Below, piece by piece: positions 1 to 8,500 of a stretch of DNA of 64,000 bases. The notes under the pieces were generated by a model. The model ran no database searches and was not told the origin of the DNA. It worked only from the letters and a program-made list of their open reading frames with translations. This DNA is from Roseiarcus sp963749715 (GTDB lineage Bacteria; Pseudomonadota; Alphaproteobacteria; Rhizobiales; Beijerinckiaceae), in NCBI GenBank assembly GCA_963749715.1, contig CAVVNR010000015.1:124001-188000 (forward strand), written 5' to 3'. Made by a program: the position numbers and the translations under genes. Within the stretch, counting starts at the first letter, position 1. The number at the start of each line of letters is the position of its first letter.

Positions 1-1293
1 CTCCTCGTCGAAGCGCGCCTTGAGCTCCACCAGCGCGGTGACCGACTTTCCGGCCTCCGCCGCTTCGATGAGCGCTCTCACGATCGGGCTGTCGGCCGAG
101 GTGCGGTAAAGCGTCTGCTTGATGGCGACGACGTTCGGATCGTGCGCCGCCTGATTGAGGAATTGCACGACCACGTCGAACGATTCGTAGGGGTGATGGA
201 CGACGAGGTCCTTCTGCCGGATGGCGGCGAAACAATCGCCGCCGAGCTCCTTCACCCGCTCGGGAAATCGCGGGTTGTAAGTGGGAAACTTAAGGTCGGG
301 GCGGTCGATCGCCACCAGTTGCGACAAATCGTTGAGCGCCAGCATGCCCTCGACCAGCACGATTCCCGACGAGACGACATCGACGTCGCCGGCGACGAAC
401 GCGCGCAGCGATTCGGGCGTGCTCGCTTCGATCTCGAGCCGGATGACCGAGCCGCGCCGGCGCCGCTTGAGCGCGCTCTCGTAGAGGCGAACGAGGTCCT
501 CCGCCTCTTCCTCGACTTCGATGTCGCTGTCGCGGATGACGCGAAAGGCGCCCTCGCCCAACACTTCATGGCCCGGAAACAACAGGCCGATGAACGCCAC
601 GATCAGCCGGTCCAGCATGACGAAGCGCGCGGCCCCGCCAAGCGGTCCGTCGGGCAGCCTGATGAAGCGCTCGACGCTTCCGGGGATGCGGACCAGCGCG
701 CTCATCGTCTTGCCGTCGCGCGGATTGAAGAGCTCGAGCGCCAGCGTGAACCCGAGGTTGGGAATGAATGGGAACGGATGCGCCGGATCGACCGCAAGCG
801 GCGTCAGGATCGGGAACACATGCGAGAGGAAATAGTCCTGAAGCCATTCCCGTTCGCGACGGGTGAGGTCGGCGACCTCGAGGATCACCACGCCGTTCGA
901 GGCGAGTTCGGAGCGCAGCATCTTCCAGCGCGACTGCTGGGAAGCGACCAACGCGGCGACGCGCTCGCTGATGCGTTCGAGCTGATCCGCCGGGGTGCGC
1001 CCATCGTCGGAAATCTCCGCCACCCCCGAGAGCACCTGGCCGACCAGTCCGGCGACCCGGACCATGAAGAACTCATCGAGATTGGCGGCCGAGATCGACA
1101 GGAACCGCAGCCGCTCCAGCAACGGATGGTTCGGGTTGGTCGCCTCGTCCAGCACCCGCCGGTTGAACTCGAGCCACGACAATTCGCGGTTGATGAACCG
1201 CTCGGGCGACGACAACAACGGCGGCGGGTCGTCGTTCGTCGCAACCGGGGTCGGCGCAAAGCTCTTCTCGCTCGTCGCTAGCGCGCGGGCCAC
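1..1293 (-). CDS. ppk: Polyphosphate kinase 1, 3'-truncated by the window edge
   Basis: Catalyses reversible transfer of the ATP gamma-phosphate onto polyphosphate. About 431 N-terminal residues are visible, out of roughly 700 usual for PPK1. The N-terminal domain opens with FINRELSWLEFNRRVL, then NLDEFFMVRVAGL and the middle-domain stretch LTPLAVDPAHPFPFIPNLGF, all classic PPK1 motifs. The visible part ends in ALVELKARFDEE, just before the catalytic kinase domains. I chose the GTG at 1293 because AAGGAG lies 7 bases upstream. An in-frame ATG at 1320 is the alternative. In many Rhizobiales ppk lies next to hdaA; here hdaA is about 15 kb away, which fits insertion of accessory DNA between them (inference). 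Confidence 0.95.
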   Translation of the reverse strand, partial: MARALATSEKSFAPTPVATNDDPPPLLSSPERFINRELSWLEFNRRVLDEATNPNHPLLERLRFLSISAANLDEFFMVRVAGLVGQVLSGVAEISDDGRTPADQLERISERVAALVASQQSRWKMLRSELASNGVVILEVADLTRREREWLQDYFLSHVFPILTPLAVDPAHPFPFIPNLGFTLALELFNPRDGKTMSALVRIPGSVERFIRLPDGPLGGAARFVMLDRLIVAFIGLLFPGHEVLGEGAFRVIRDSDIEVEEEAEDLVRLYESALKRRRRGSVIRLEIEASTPESLRAFVAGDVDVVSSGIVLVEGMLALNDLSQLVAIDRPDLKFPTYNPRFPERVKELGGDCFAAIRQKDLVVHHPYESFDVVVQFLNQAAHDPNVVAIKQTLYRTSADSPIVRALIEAAEAGKSVTALVELKARFDEE

Positions 1294-1499
1294 GCAAAAC
1301 TCCTTTTGGCTCGCCGCCATATTGCGGCAATTGCCCTGTCCCGCCAAGTTCGGCTTGAGCTCTTGCTTTACAATCAATGCGCCGGGGCCTTGGATCGTTG
1401 GGGCAGAAGCCCTCGCCCGGTCAGAGTAGATGCGGTGGCCGCTTGATCCCGGCTTTGCGCCATGGTCCTGAAGTTGGGGTCAGGAGGGCCGCTCGTGCG

Positions 1500-1798
1500 C
1501 CAGCCTTTGCCGCAGCCGTTCCGCTTTCCGACCTGCGCCAACGCTTGGCGCGCGTTCGCTGGCGGGACGAGCCGCCGGGGCGCCCCTGGTCGACCGGCGC
1601 AAGCGTCGCCTACATGCGGGACTTCGTCGCCTACTGGCGCGACGGATTCGACTGGCGCGCCCAGGAGGCGGCGCTCAACGCCTTTGCGCAGTTCAAGGCG
1701 CCGCTTGGCGCCATCGACCTTCACTTCATTCACGAGGAGGGGAAAGCCCGAACCCGATGCCGCTTCTCCTGTCGCACGGCTTCTATTGCAACGAGGGC
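1500..1798 (+). pseudogene. Epoxide hydrolase N-terminal fragment (EHN domain)
   Basis: One frame reads SDLRQRLARVRW, then VAYMRDFVAYWRDGFDWRAQ and IDLHFIHEEGK. This is the N-terminal (EHN) domain of epoxide hydrolases of the alpha/beta hydrolase fold. The frame is lost at about 1743: restoring one base gives SPNPMPLLLSHG, the conserved segment leading into the hydrolase core. Homology then stops abruptly, and a 62-bp direct repeat begins at the break. The matching C-terminal end of such an enzyme lies at 5157-5384. The central 200 or so residues with the catalytic nucleophile are missing, so this is a dead gene. Confidence 0.65.
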
Positions 1799-1939
1799 AA
1801 ATCCAGTGACCCTATGAATTCGCGTAAATAAGACGATCTTCCGTTAACAGTGCTTACACAATCTTGTCAGTTGGAAAGCAAATCCAGTGACCTTGTGATT
1901 TGCGTAAATAAGATGCTCTTGCGTTAACAGCACTCACAC
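1797..1939. repeat. Imperfect 62-bp direct repeat, two copies
   Basis: Copies at about 1797-1858 and 1878-1939, 81 bp apart. Both begin with CAAATCCAGTGACC and share GCGTAAATAAGA, a CTCTTGCGTTAACAG-like block and a final CACAC. The first copy starts exactly where epoxide hydrolase homology ends. They lie about 160-300 bp upstream of the secreted repeat protein at 2102, so they could be duplicated regulatory DNA or an insertion scar. The function is not known. Confidence 0.75.
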
Positions 1940-2101
1940 CTTCCTAAGGTACCATCCGATGCTTGCGGAGCTCCTGAGGAAGTCATAGAACTCTATGGTC
2001 CAACGATCCGCGAATGTGGCGAGTGAGGCAAAAGTACGGTCCGATACCTTGGTCAGGCGCCGACTGCCCCAACTTGGCCGGTCACACGGGAGGATCATTC
2101 G

Positions 2102-3736
2102 ATGACCACCACCTTCGGCGTTGCAAGCGCCGGCTCGACCTTCGTTTTCCAAAGCCAAGGCGAAGAGATTTCGGACATATGTCCGCCCTACACCGGCGCG
2201 GCCGCGCCGCAATTGCAGGGCTTCTCGCTGACGGCCGGCGACGCGCTCGACATAAGCACCATCCTTCAGGTGGCGAACGTGTCGATCACGACCGCCGAGC
2301 TCGGCGACTATTTCACCACCACGATAAGCAATGGCTCGACGCTGCTGTGGTTCAACCCGGCAGGATCGGGCGCAACTCCGGGCAATGGCGCGATCGTGGT
2401 CGCGGCGCTCGAGAACACCCAACTCTCCATGAGCCAGCTTCTGGCCGCCAACGCCCTCACCATCCGTGCGCCCGTTACGACGACCACGGTTGTGCCCCTC
2501 ATGCAGATGGGCTGCACCAACAACGTCATCACCTACCGGCTCGAAGGGCATCAGACGGTGTGCCTTCAGAGCCCATCGCACGGGGTGCAACAGCTCGCCG
2601 GCTTCAACGCCGCGGTTGGCGACGTGATCGGCCTCGACAACATCCTCGAAGACACTCCCGTGCCCTACGATCTCGCCGGGGTCGGCGCCTATATCACCAG
2701 CTCGGTCTCGGCCGCCGGCACAACCCTGTACTTCGATCCGACCGGCCAGGGCCTGCAAGGCTCGGCGTTTGCCGTGCTGCAGGGCGTCGACACCACCGTG
2801 GCGCAGCTGGTCGCTGACGGCGGCATGGGATACGGGCCCGACCCGCTTGGGACGCCTCCGAACTTTTTCGCGCACGGCGTCAAGGCCTCGATCCTTTGGC
2901 AAAACACAAACGGCGACGTCGAACTCTGGCTTCCGAATTCTGGCTCAGAGACTTTCACCGGCGAGGACATCGGCGCAGTCAACCCGAGCTGGCAGATTGC
3001 CGGAACGGGAGACTTCAGCGGGAACGGTGAAAGCAGCATTCTGTGGCGCAACACCAATGGTGACACTGTGCTGTGGAATCCCAGCCGCGGGGGCGGCTTC
3101 GTCAGCGAGGATCTCGGCGTCGTCGGCAACAGCTGGCAAATCGCCGGAACTGGCAATTTCACCGGGACCGGCGAGGACAGCATTCTATGGCGCAACACCG
3201 ATGGCGATACGGAGGTCTGGAATCCCAACGGCTCGGGCGGCTTCGTCGGCCAGGATCTCGGCGTCGTCAACAACAGCTGGCAGATCGCCGGAACTGGCGA
3301 TTTCACCGGAACCGGTGAAGACAGCATTTTGTGGCGCAACACCGATGGCGATACGGCGCTCTGGAATCCCAACGGCTCGGGCGGCTTCGTCTGCCAGGAT
3401 CTCGGCGTCGTCGGCAACAGCTGGCAGATCGCCGGAACTGGCGATTTCACCGGGACCGGTGAAGACAGCATCCTGTGGCGCAACACCAATGGCGATACGG
3501 AGCTCTGGAATCCCAACGGCTCGAGCGGCTTCGTCGGCCAGGATCTCGGCGTCGTCGGCCCCAGCTGGCAGATTGTCGGGACTGGCAATTACAGCGGCAT
3601 TGGCCAATCCGGCATATTGTGGCGCAACACCGATGGCGACACGGACCTGTGGAACGCAAACGGGCGGGGCCGGTTCAGCTACGAGGACCTGGGCGCCGTC
3701 AGCACGAGCTGGTCCGTGCAGAAAATTTTCGCTTGA
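2102..3736 (+). CDS. Secreted FG-GAP/VCBS-like six-repeat (ILWRN) protein
   Basis: A 544-residue protein; the ATG is preceded by GGGAGGA at good spacing. No Sec signal peptide. Residues about 40-120 and 155-245 are two copies of a module seen in type I-secreted proteins (a GDxxxLDxIL-like start, later TTLYFDPTG..GSAFAVLQGV). Residues about 258-544 are six repeats of 48 residues with core SILWRNTNGDTELWNPNG and WQIAGTGDFTGTGE, of the FG-GAP_3/VCBS type that often forms beta-propellers and binds Ca2+. It ends STSWSVQKIFA, nearly the same tail as three other proteins in this window. Probably an extracellular adhesin or surface protein. The secretion route is inferred, and the nearest type I system is 48 kb away. 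The reading frame is intact, unlike most of its relatives here. Confidence 0.8.
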   Translation: MTTTFGVASAGSTFVFQSQGEEISDICPPYTGAAAPQLQGFSLTAGDALDISTILQVANVSITTAELGDYFTTTISNGSTLLWFNPAGSGATPGNGAIVVAALENTQLSMSQLLAANALTIRAPVTTTTVVPLMQMGCTNNVITYRLEGHQTVCLQSPSHGVQQLAGFNAAVGDVIGLDNILEDTPVPYDLAGVGAYITSSVSAAGTTLYFDPTGQGLQGSAFAVLQGVDTTVAQLVADGGMGYGPDPLGTPPNFFAHGVKASILWQNTNGDVELWLPNSGSETFTGEDIGAVNPSWQIAGTGDFSGNGESSILWRNTNGDTVLWNPSRGGGFVSEDLGVVGNSWQIAGTGNFTGTGEDSILWRNTDGDTEVWNPNGSGGFVGQDLGVVNNSWQIAGTGDFTGTGEDSILWRNTDGDTALWNPNGSGGFVCQDLGVVGNSWQIAGTGDFTGTGEDSILWRNTNGDTELWNPNGSSGFVGQDLGVVGPSWQIVGTGNYSGIGQSGILWRNTDGDTDLWNANGRGRFSYEDLGAVSTSWSVQKIFA

Positions 3737-3806
3737 CGCTTCGATAAACAGGTCAGTAGCTCGTCTACCGTGCTCATTTAGCCAAAAGTGGGCGGGAGGC
3801 GGTCAA

Positions 3807-4226
3807 ATACCCAGACGTTTCGCCGGCGCGATATGCCTTCTCGCGCTTTGCGGCTGCAACAGCGCGCCCGAAAATCCGGTTGATGCGGCGATCGTCAGTC
3901 CCCCAAACCCGACGGCAATCCCACCACCTCGCGTCGCGCACGAGGGCTCGCGCATTGGGGCTGGATTCTTTCCAGTTGCGCCAGGATCGGCGACGGCGCT
4001 CAAAATCGACTCCGACCGTGGCCTAGTCGTCAGCACCGTAGTCGCAGGCGGAACTGCCGCGAAGGCGGGAATAATGAAGGGCGATGTATTGCTTTCCGTC
4101 GACGGTACGCCGGTCAATTCTTTGGCTGACCTAACTGCCGCCGTGAATGCCGCCGCGCCCGACCATAGCGCGAAGTTCGAGATGTCTCGAGACGGAGTTG
4201 CGCGCGACGTCATAATTCCTCTGTGA
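3807..4226 (+). CDS. PDZ-domain lipoprotein with an apparent ATA start
   Basis: About 139 residues. The N-terminus RRFAGAICLLALCGCNSAPE is a lipoprotein signal with lipobox LCGC. A proline-rich linker follows, then a PDZ core (SDRGLVVSTVVAGGTAAKAG, IMKGDVLLSVDGTPVNSLADL) as in HtrA-type domains. It would be a membrane-anchored periplasmic protein-binding module. No ATG, GTG or TTG lies in frame near the signal sequence. A GGGAGG at 3794-3799 sits 7 bases before an in-frame ATA at 3807, exactly where a start is expected. Either ATA is used as a rare start or an ATG was lost and the gene is silent. The next in-frame ATG (4074) would remove the signal and half of the PDZ domain. Confidence 0.6.
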   Translation: MPRRFAGAICLLALCGCNSAPENPVDAAIVSPPNPTAIPPPRVAHEGSRIGAGFFPVAPGSATALKIDSDRGLVVSTVVAGGTAAKAGIMKGDVLLSVDGTPVNSLADLTAAVNAAAPDHSAKFEMSRDGVARDVIIPL

Positions 4227-4525
4227 ATTCAAGCGAAGTTCCAGGAACTCACGGGCTTAAATCGTTAAATTGCGCGGGGCCGTTCGACTTAGGCAGCGCG
4301 CTATTTCGTAAGCTACAGCGGTCGCTGCCCGACGCTGCGCTTTGCAGACAGGAGCCGTCTCAGGAACGAAGGGAGTCCGTGCAATAACCGCCGTTCCGTT
4401 GCGAGCCGAAAATAGCCCTCGTCGCGCGAAGCAAGCATTTATTGGAGGCATGGGCAGGCGTTCGCGCCGGGTGGCAGGCGCGCGCGCTGCGCGATAGGTC
4501 GCGGCACAGTAAATCTACGCCACCG
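4227..4525. other. Intergenic, no gene recognised
   Basis: Space between convergent genes. Short open frames occur on both strands but none has a plausible start site or a recognisable product. Confidence 0.5.
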
Positions 4526-5035
4526 CTACTCCGCGCTGTGCTCATCGCCCTCGCCCGCGCGCAGACGCCGCATCTCCTTGGCAAAGAGCCCACGCTCAGG
4601 CACCAGCATCCGTCCAAGCGTGATGAAATTGTGTTTCTGGGTATCATTAAGGCTCGCATACAATGGCTCGGCCGCCCCGACGATCTTCTCAATGCTTGCT
4701 TTGCCCTGCGCGATGCGCTCCGCCTTCGCATTCAAGCGATCCATCGGGGACAAGTCATTGCCTTGCTCCTTTTTCAGGGCGACCAGGCGCGCCTGCTCGG
4801 CGTCTTTGACTGCGGATTCAAACGGGGCCCAGTTCTTGTCTTGGTCAGCGGTCAGCCGAAGACTGGACTTCATGCCCTTGAGCTGGGCGTCGATGGCGGC
4901 CTCCGCCCAATGCTGCACAAGTTCCTCGTGCGTAGGCTTCTGATCGCTCTGCGCGGCTGCGTTGAGGGCGAAACCGGAGGCCGAGACTGCTGCGGCGGTT
5001 GCGGCAGCAAGCATCCTAAGGAGAGCGCGTTTCAT
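4526..5035 (-). CDS. Spy/CpxP-like LTXXQ-motif periplasmic protein
   Basis: 169 residues. A basic N-terminus, hydrophobic stretch and NAAAQ cleavage region form a Sec signal peptide (residues 1-28). The mature part is predicted helical and contains LRLTADQDKNWAPFESAVKDA, the LTxxQ signature of the Spy/CpxP family of periplasmic chaperones and stress proteins, with a second related segment (YASLNDTQKHNF). Such proteins usually sense or buffer misfolded envelope proteins or metals. It lies inside the segment separating the two epoxide hydrolase fragments, convergent with the PDZ lipoprotein. A link to secretion of the repeat proteins is possible but not shown. Confidence 0.8.
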   Translation of the reverse strand: MKRALLRMLAAATAAAVSASGFALNAAAQSDQKPTHEELVQHWAEAAIDAQLKGMKSSLRLTADQDKNWAPFESAVKDAEQARLVALKKEQGNDLSPMDRLNAKAERIAQGKASIEKIVGAAEPLYASLNDTQKHNFITLGRMLVPERGLFAKEMRRLRAGEGDEHSAE

Positions 5036-5156
5036 GGCGACGCCTCTGACGTTTGTCGGCCAGTCTATCGGGTCCGGACTGAATGGACACCCCTTGAGGC
5101 CGAGAGGTTGCTCTTTCTCAGTCCAGCGCAGGCGCCGCCGTAGGGGTGGAACAGCG

Positions 5157-5384
5157 CGCCCATCAACAGGCTGGCCGATCCCGGAGGGCGCGCGGATCGA
5201 GACGCCGGCCGGCTACGCCGAGTTCCCCAAAAAGATTCTGCGCCCGCCGCGCTCGGTCGCCGAGCGGACCTACGCCAACATCCAGCGCTGGACGGCAATG
5301 GAAAAAGGCGGCCACTTCGTCGCCCTGGAGCAGCCCGAGGCCCTTGCGCGGGAAATACGAGCCTTCTTCAGGCCGCTGCGGTAG
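5157..5384 (+). pseudogene. Epoxide hydrolase C-terminal fragment
   Basis: The frame ending at 5384 reads RIETPAGYAEFPKKILRPPR, then SVAERTYANIQRWTAMEKGG, HFVALEQPEALAREIRAFFR and a stop. This is the C-terminus of EHN-type epoxide hydrolases, including the catalytic-His segment GGHF and the FFRPL ending. There is no start, and homology begins abruptly near 5170. Together with 1500-1798 it is one ancestral gene, on the same strand, broken by about 3.4 kb of DNA with loss of its middle. Confidence 0.7.
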
Positions 5385-5586
5385 CGGCTCAAAACGCTTG
5401 GGCCCGACAGGCGATGTCTTTGAAGGGCGCGAAGCGGTCCCACGGGCACGCATCGTCCCGCGACGCCACGGTCGACCCGGGGGAGCAGCGTTTGGCGGGC
5501 CCCGAACGTCGCGCCGTGCCTGGCGCGAGACAATGTTTCGTCGCAATCAGGCGAACTCGTCCTGATCGAGCCCGCGAAGGCGCGCT

Positions 5587-8500
5587 CTACGCTAATCCGA
5601 TGGTCGTGATCTTCCCCGGGGTGATTCTGAAGTCGCTCTGCGTATAGTCGCCGACGAACTCGAAGCCGTGTGTGGTCGCGCCGCGGGCGAGGGTCAGCGT
5701 GGTCATGCCGGAGACCTCCGAGATGGCGGAAAACGCCCATGAGCCGTTGAGCTCGACCGTATCGCCGGACCCGAAGTCGGAAATCTCGCCATAGAAGCTC
5801 GTAGGCGCCAGGAGATGGAGCGTGCCGCCGCCGGTGAAGCCGATATCCTGATCGCCTAGCGTTGCGGCGCTCGACACTCCCGCGCCGAATTCCAGCGTGG
5901 CAGCGCCCGAGATTGTATCCGATCCCGTCCCGGATATCCCCCCCTCGAAATCGAGGGTTCCCGAGGTGACTTCGATCGTTCCCGTATTGGTGACTGCCGG
6001 CGCGATCACGCTCGTTCCCGTCCCGCCCGTCTTCTCGATGAGGCCGGCGTTGTCGATATACGAGGCCGTCGAACTGCCGCGATTGATCCCGCTGTCGTTG
6101 GCGATGTCGTAAGTCCCGGTTGACGTATTGTCGAGGAAGGCCTCGTCGCCGCTGGCGTCGCCGATCGTCGCCGACCTGCCGCTCTCGGTCACCACATTGG
6201 TGTTCTCCCACTCCACGGTCCCGCCGATCGTGAGGCCGGAGAGCGTCGTCGCCCCCTCGGTTTCGAGCAAGTCCGAGCCGTCCACCGTCCCGCCTGCGAA
6301 GCTTGCGGCGCCGCTCAACAGGAGATTGCCTCCCGACAGGACGAACGTGTCGCTTGCGCCCTCGCTGAACGACCCCGCGTAGGTCAGGTTCTCGTCGAGC
6401 GTGAGTGTGGACGAGCCCGTAAGCGCGAAAGCGGGCGCGTTCACGCCGACGTTGCCGCTCAGCGTCGCGACGCCGCTGGTGATCGTGATTGAGGTCACAT
6501 GCGAATTGGCGTTGAGGGTCGGGAACCCCGCCACGACATTCGCCGCAGTGCCGGAAATCTCGAAGCCGCCGGGGATCTGGTCGTAGAGGGAGGGAGCGTC
6601 CTCGTAGTCCGCCACTGTCGCCGGGTCTGGAAGCGAGACGATGTCCGTGCCGCCGGTGACCGTTTGCGTCAGGAAATAGAGTCCCGAATTGTTCCCCGAC
6701 AGTTGCAGCGTGTCGACGACCGTTCCGTTCTCGGTGACGATGAGCTGATCCGACGCATTGACGCTCGCCCCGTTCGCGGTGACCCCGATGAGGGCGATCG
6801 TGTCGTCGAGGCCGAGGCCGTCAATCGACCCTGACAAATTGCCGATATGATCGAGCGTGAGCGTCGCGCCCTTGCCGTTGAACGTCACCGAGTTCGTTGT
6901 CGCCGTCGCGCCGGCGAGGACGAGCGTCGCGCCAACGTCGACTTGCAGTCCGCCCGTTGTTCCCTTGACGGCGTTGGTCAGGGTCAAGGTTTTGCCTGAG
7001 ACCGAAGCCTCGACCAGGCCTGAATTCGTGAACCGCGTCGCATCTACCGTGCCGAAGCCATAGAGGGTGCTTCCCTTGCCGTCCGTCAGCGACGACCCGA
7101 GCCCGGTAACCGCAAACCTGCCGCCACCGAGCTGAATAATTCCGTCGTTCGTGAATACGGCCGCAGTGGCGAAGCTCCGATGCGCCAGAAGATGCAGCTG
7201 GCCGTTCGCGCCGATCGTTCGCAACGTGAAGTCGAGGGTGTCGAAGGCGCTCGTGGAGGTGTTGTAGTCCTCGATTGTCGACTTGGCGCCGCTCAAAATG
7301 ATGTCGGCGTCGTCGGTGATGACGGGCGAATTGTTGGGAAGCTGCAGGGTCGAGCCGGCGCCGACGTCGTAGGTTCCCCCGGTTAGCGTCCCGTCCGACA
7401 GGTTGGTCAGACCCCCGGCGCTTAGGTTGATGTAACCGCCATCGGCAGCCGCGAGCGCGCCGCTGTTGGTGAAGTTCGTGGTGTCGACCCCGAAAGTTCC
7501 GCCCTGGACGTTGATCGTAGAGGCGGAGAACGTAGCGTTGGCGCTGACGGTCGTCGTCCCGCCCGTCTGAGTGAAGGTGCCGCCGTCGGTTACATCGAAG
7601 ACCGAATAGGCGCCGATGTTCAGGGTGCCGGCGTTGCTGACCGAACCATCCACTGTGATGGTCGCCGCAAAGCTCGACGAACCATTCACCGCGAAAGTGT
7701 CGCCGCTGCCGTTGGTGAGCCCGCCCAGCGTCGCCGTCGTCGATGCTCCGGCATAGCCATTGCCGATCTGCACCGTGCCGCTGTTGTTCAGCGTACCCGT
7801 AATCGTCAGGCTGCCGCCGCCCTCGCCAACCCCAAACCCCTCATTGTCGACGTCGAGTGTTCCGGTGTTGGTGAAACCGCCGTCGACGGTGAGCGCCGTA
7901 TCGAAGTGAATTCCGAACGTCCCGCTGTTGTTGAACGCTCCATTGAGCGTCAGCGGTGCGACATAGGTCAGTTCAAAACTGCCCGCGTTGCTTGTGAACC
8001 CGGTGCCGGTGAAAGCCAGCGTCGCCGCAAAGCTCGACGAACCATTCACCGCGAAAGTGTCGCCGCTGCCGTTGGTGAGCCCGCCCAGCGTCGCCGTCGT
8101 CGATGCTCCGGCATAGCCATTGCCGATCTGCACCGTGCCGCTGTTGTTCAGCGTACCCGTAATCGTCAGGCTGCCGCCGCCCTCGCCAACCCCAAACCCC
8201 TCATTGTCGACGTCGAGTGTTCCGGTGTTGGTGAAACCGCCGTCGACGGTGAGCGCCGTATCGAAGCGAATTCCGAACGTCCCGCTGTTGTTGAACGCTC
8301 CATTGAGCGTCAGCGGTGTCGACATAGGTCAGTTCAAAACTGCCCGCGTTGCTTGTGAACCCGGTGCCGGTGAAAGCCAGCGTCGCCGCAAAGCTCGACG
8401 AACCATTCACCGCGAAAGTGTCGCCGCTGCCGTTGGTGAGCCCGCCCAGCGTCGCCGTCGTCGATGCTCCGGCATAGCCATTGCCGATCTGCACCGTGCC

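Noticed and set aside
1934..2902. 322-codon minus-strand frame opposite the first repeat protein
   Set aside because: Antisense to a gene with a strong ribosome-binding site and recognisable repeats.
8319..8319. Phase-variation switch
   Set aside because: The extra base is not in a simple-sequence tract; most other frame breaks also lie in short runs or none, so slipped-strand switching is not supported.
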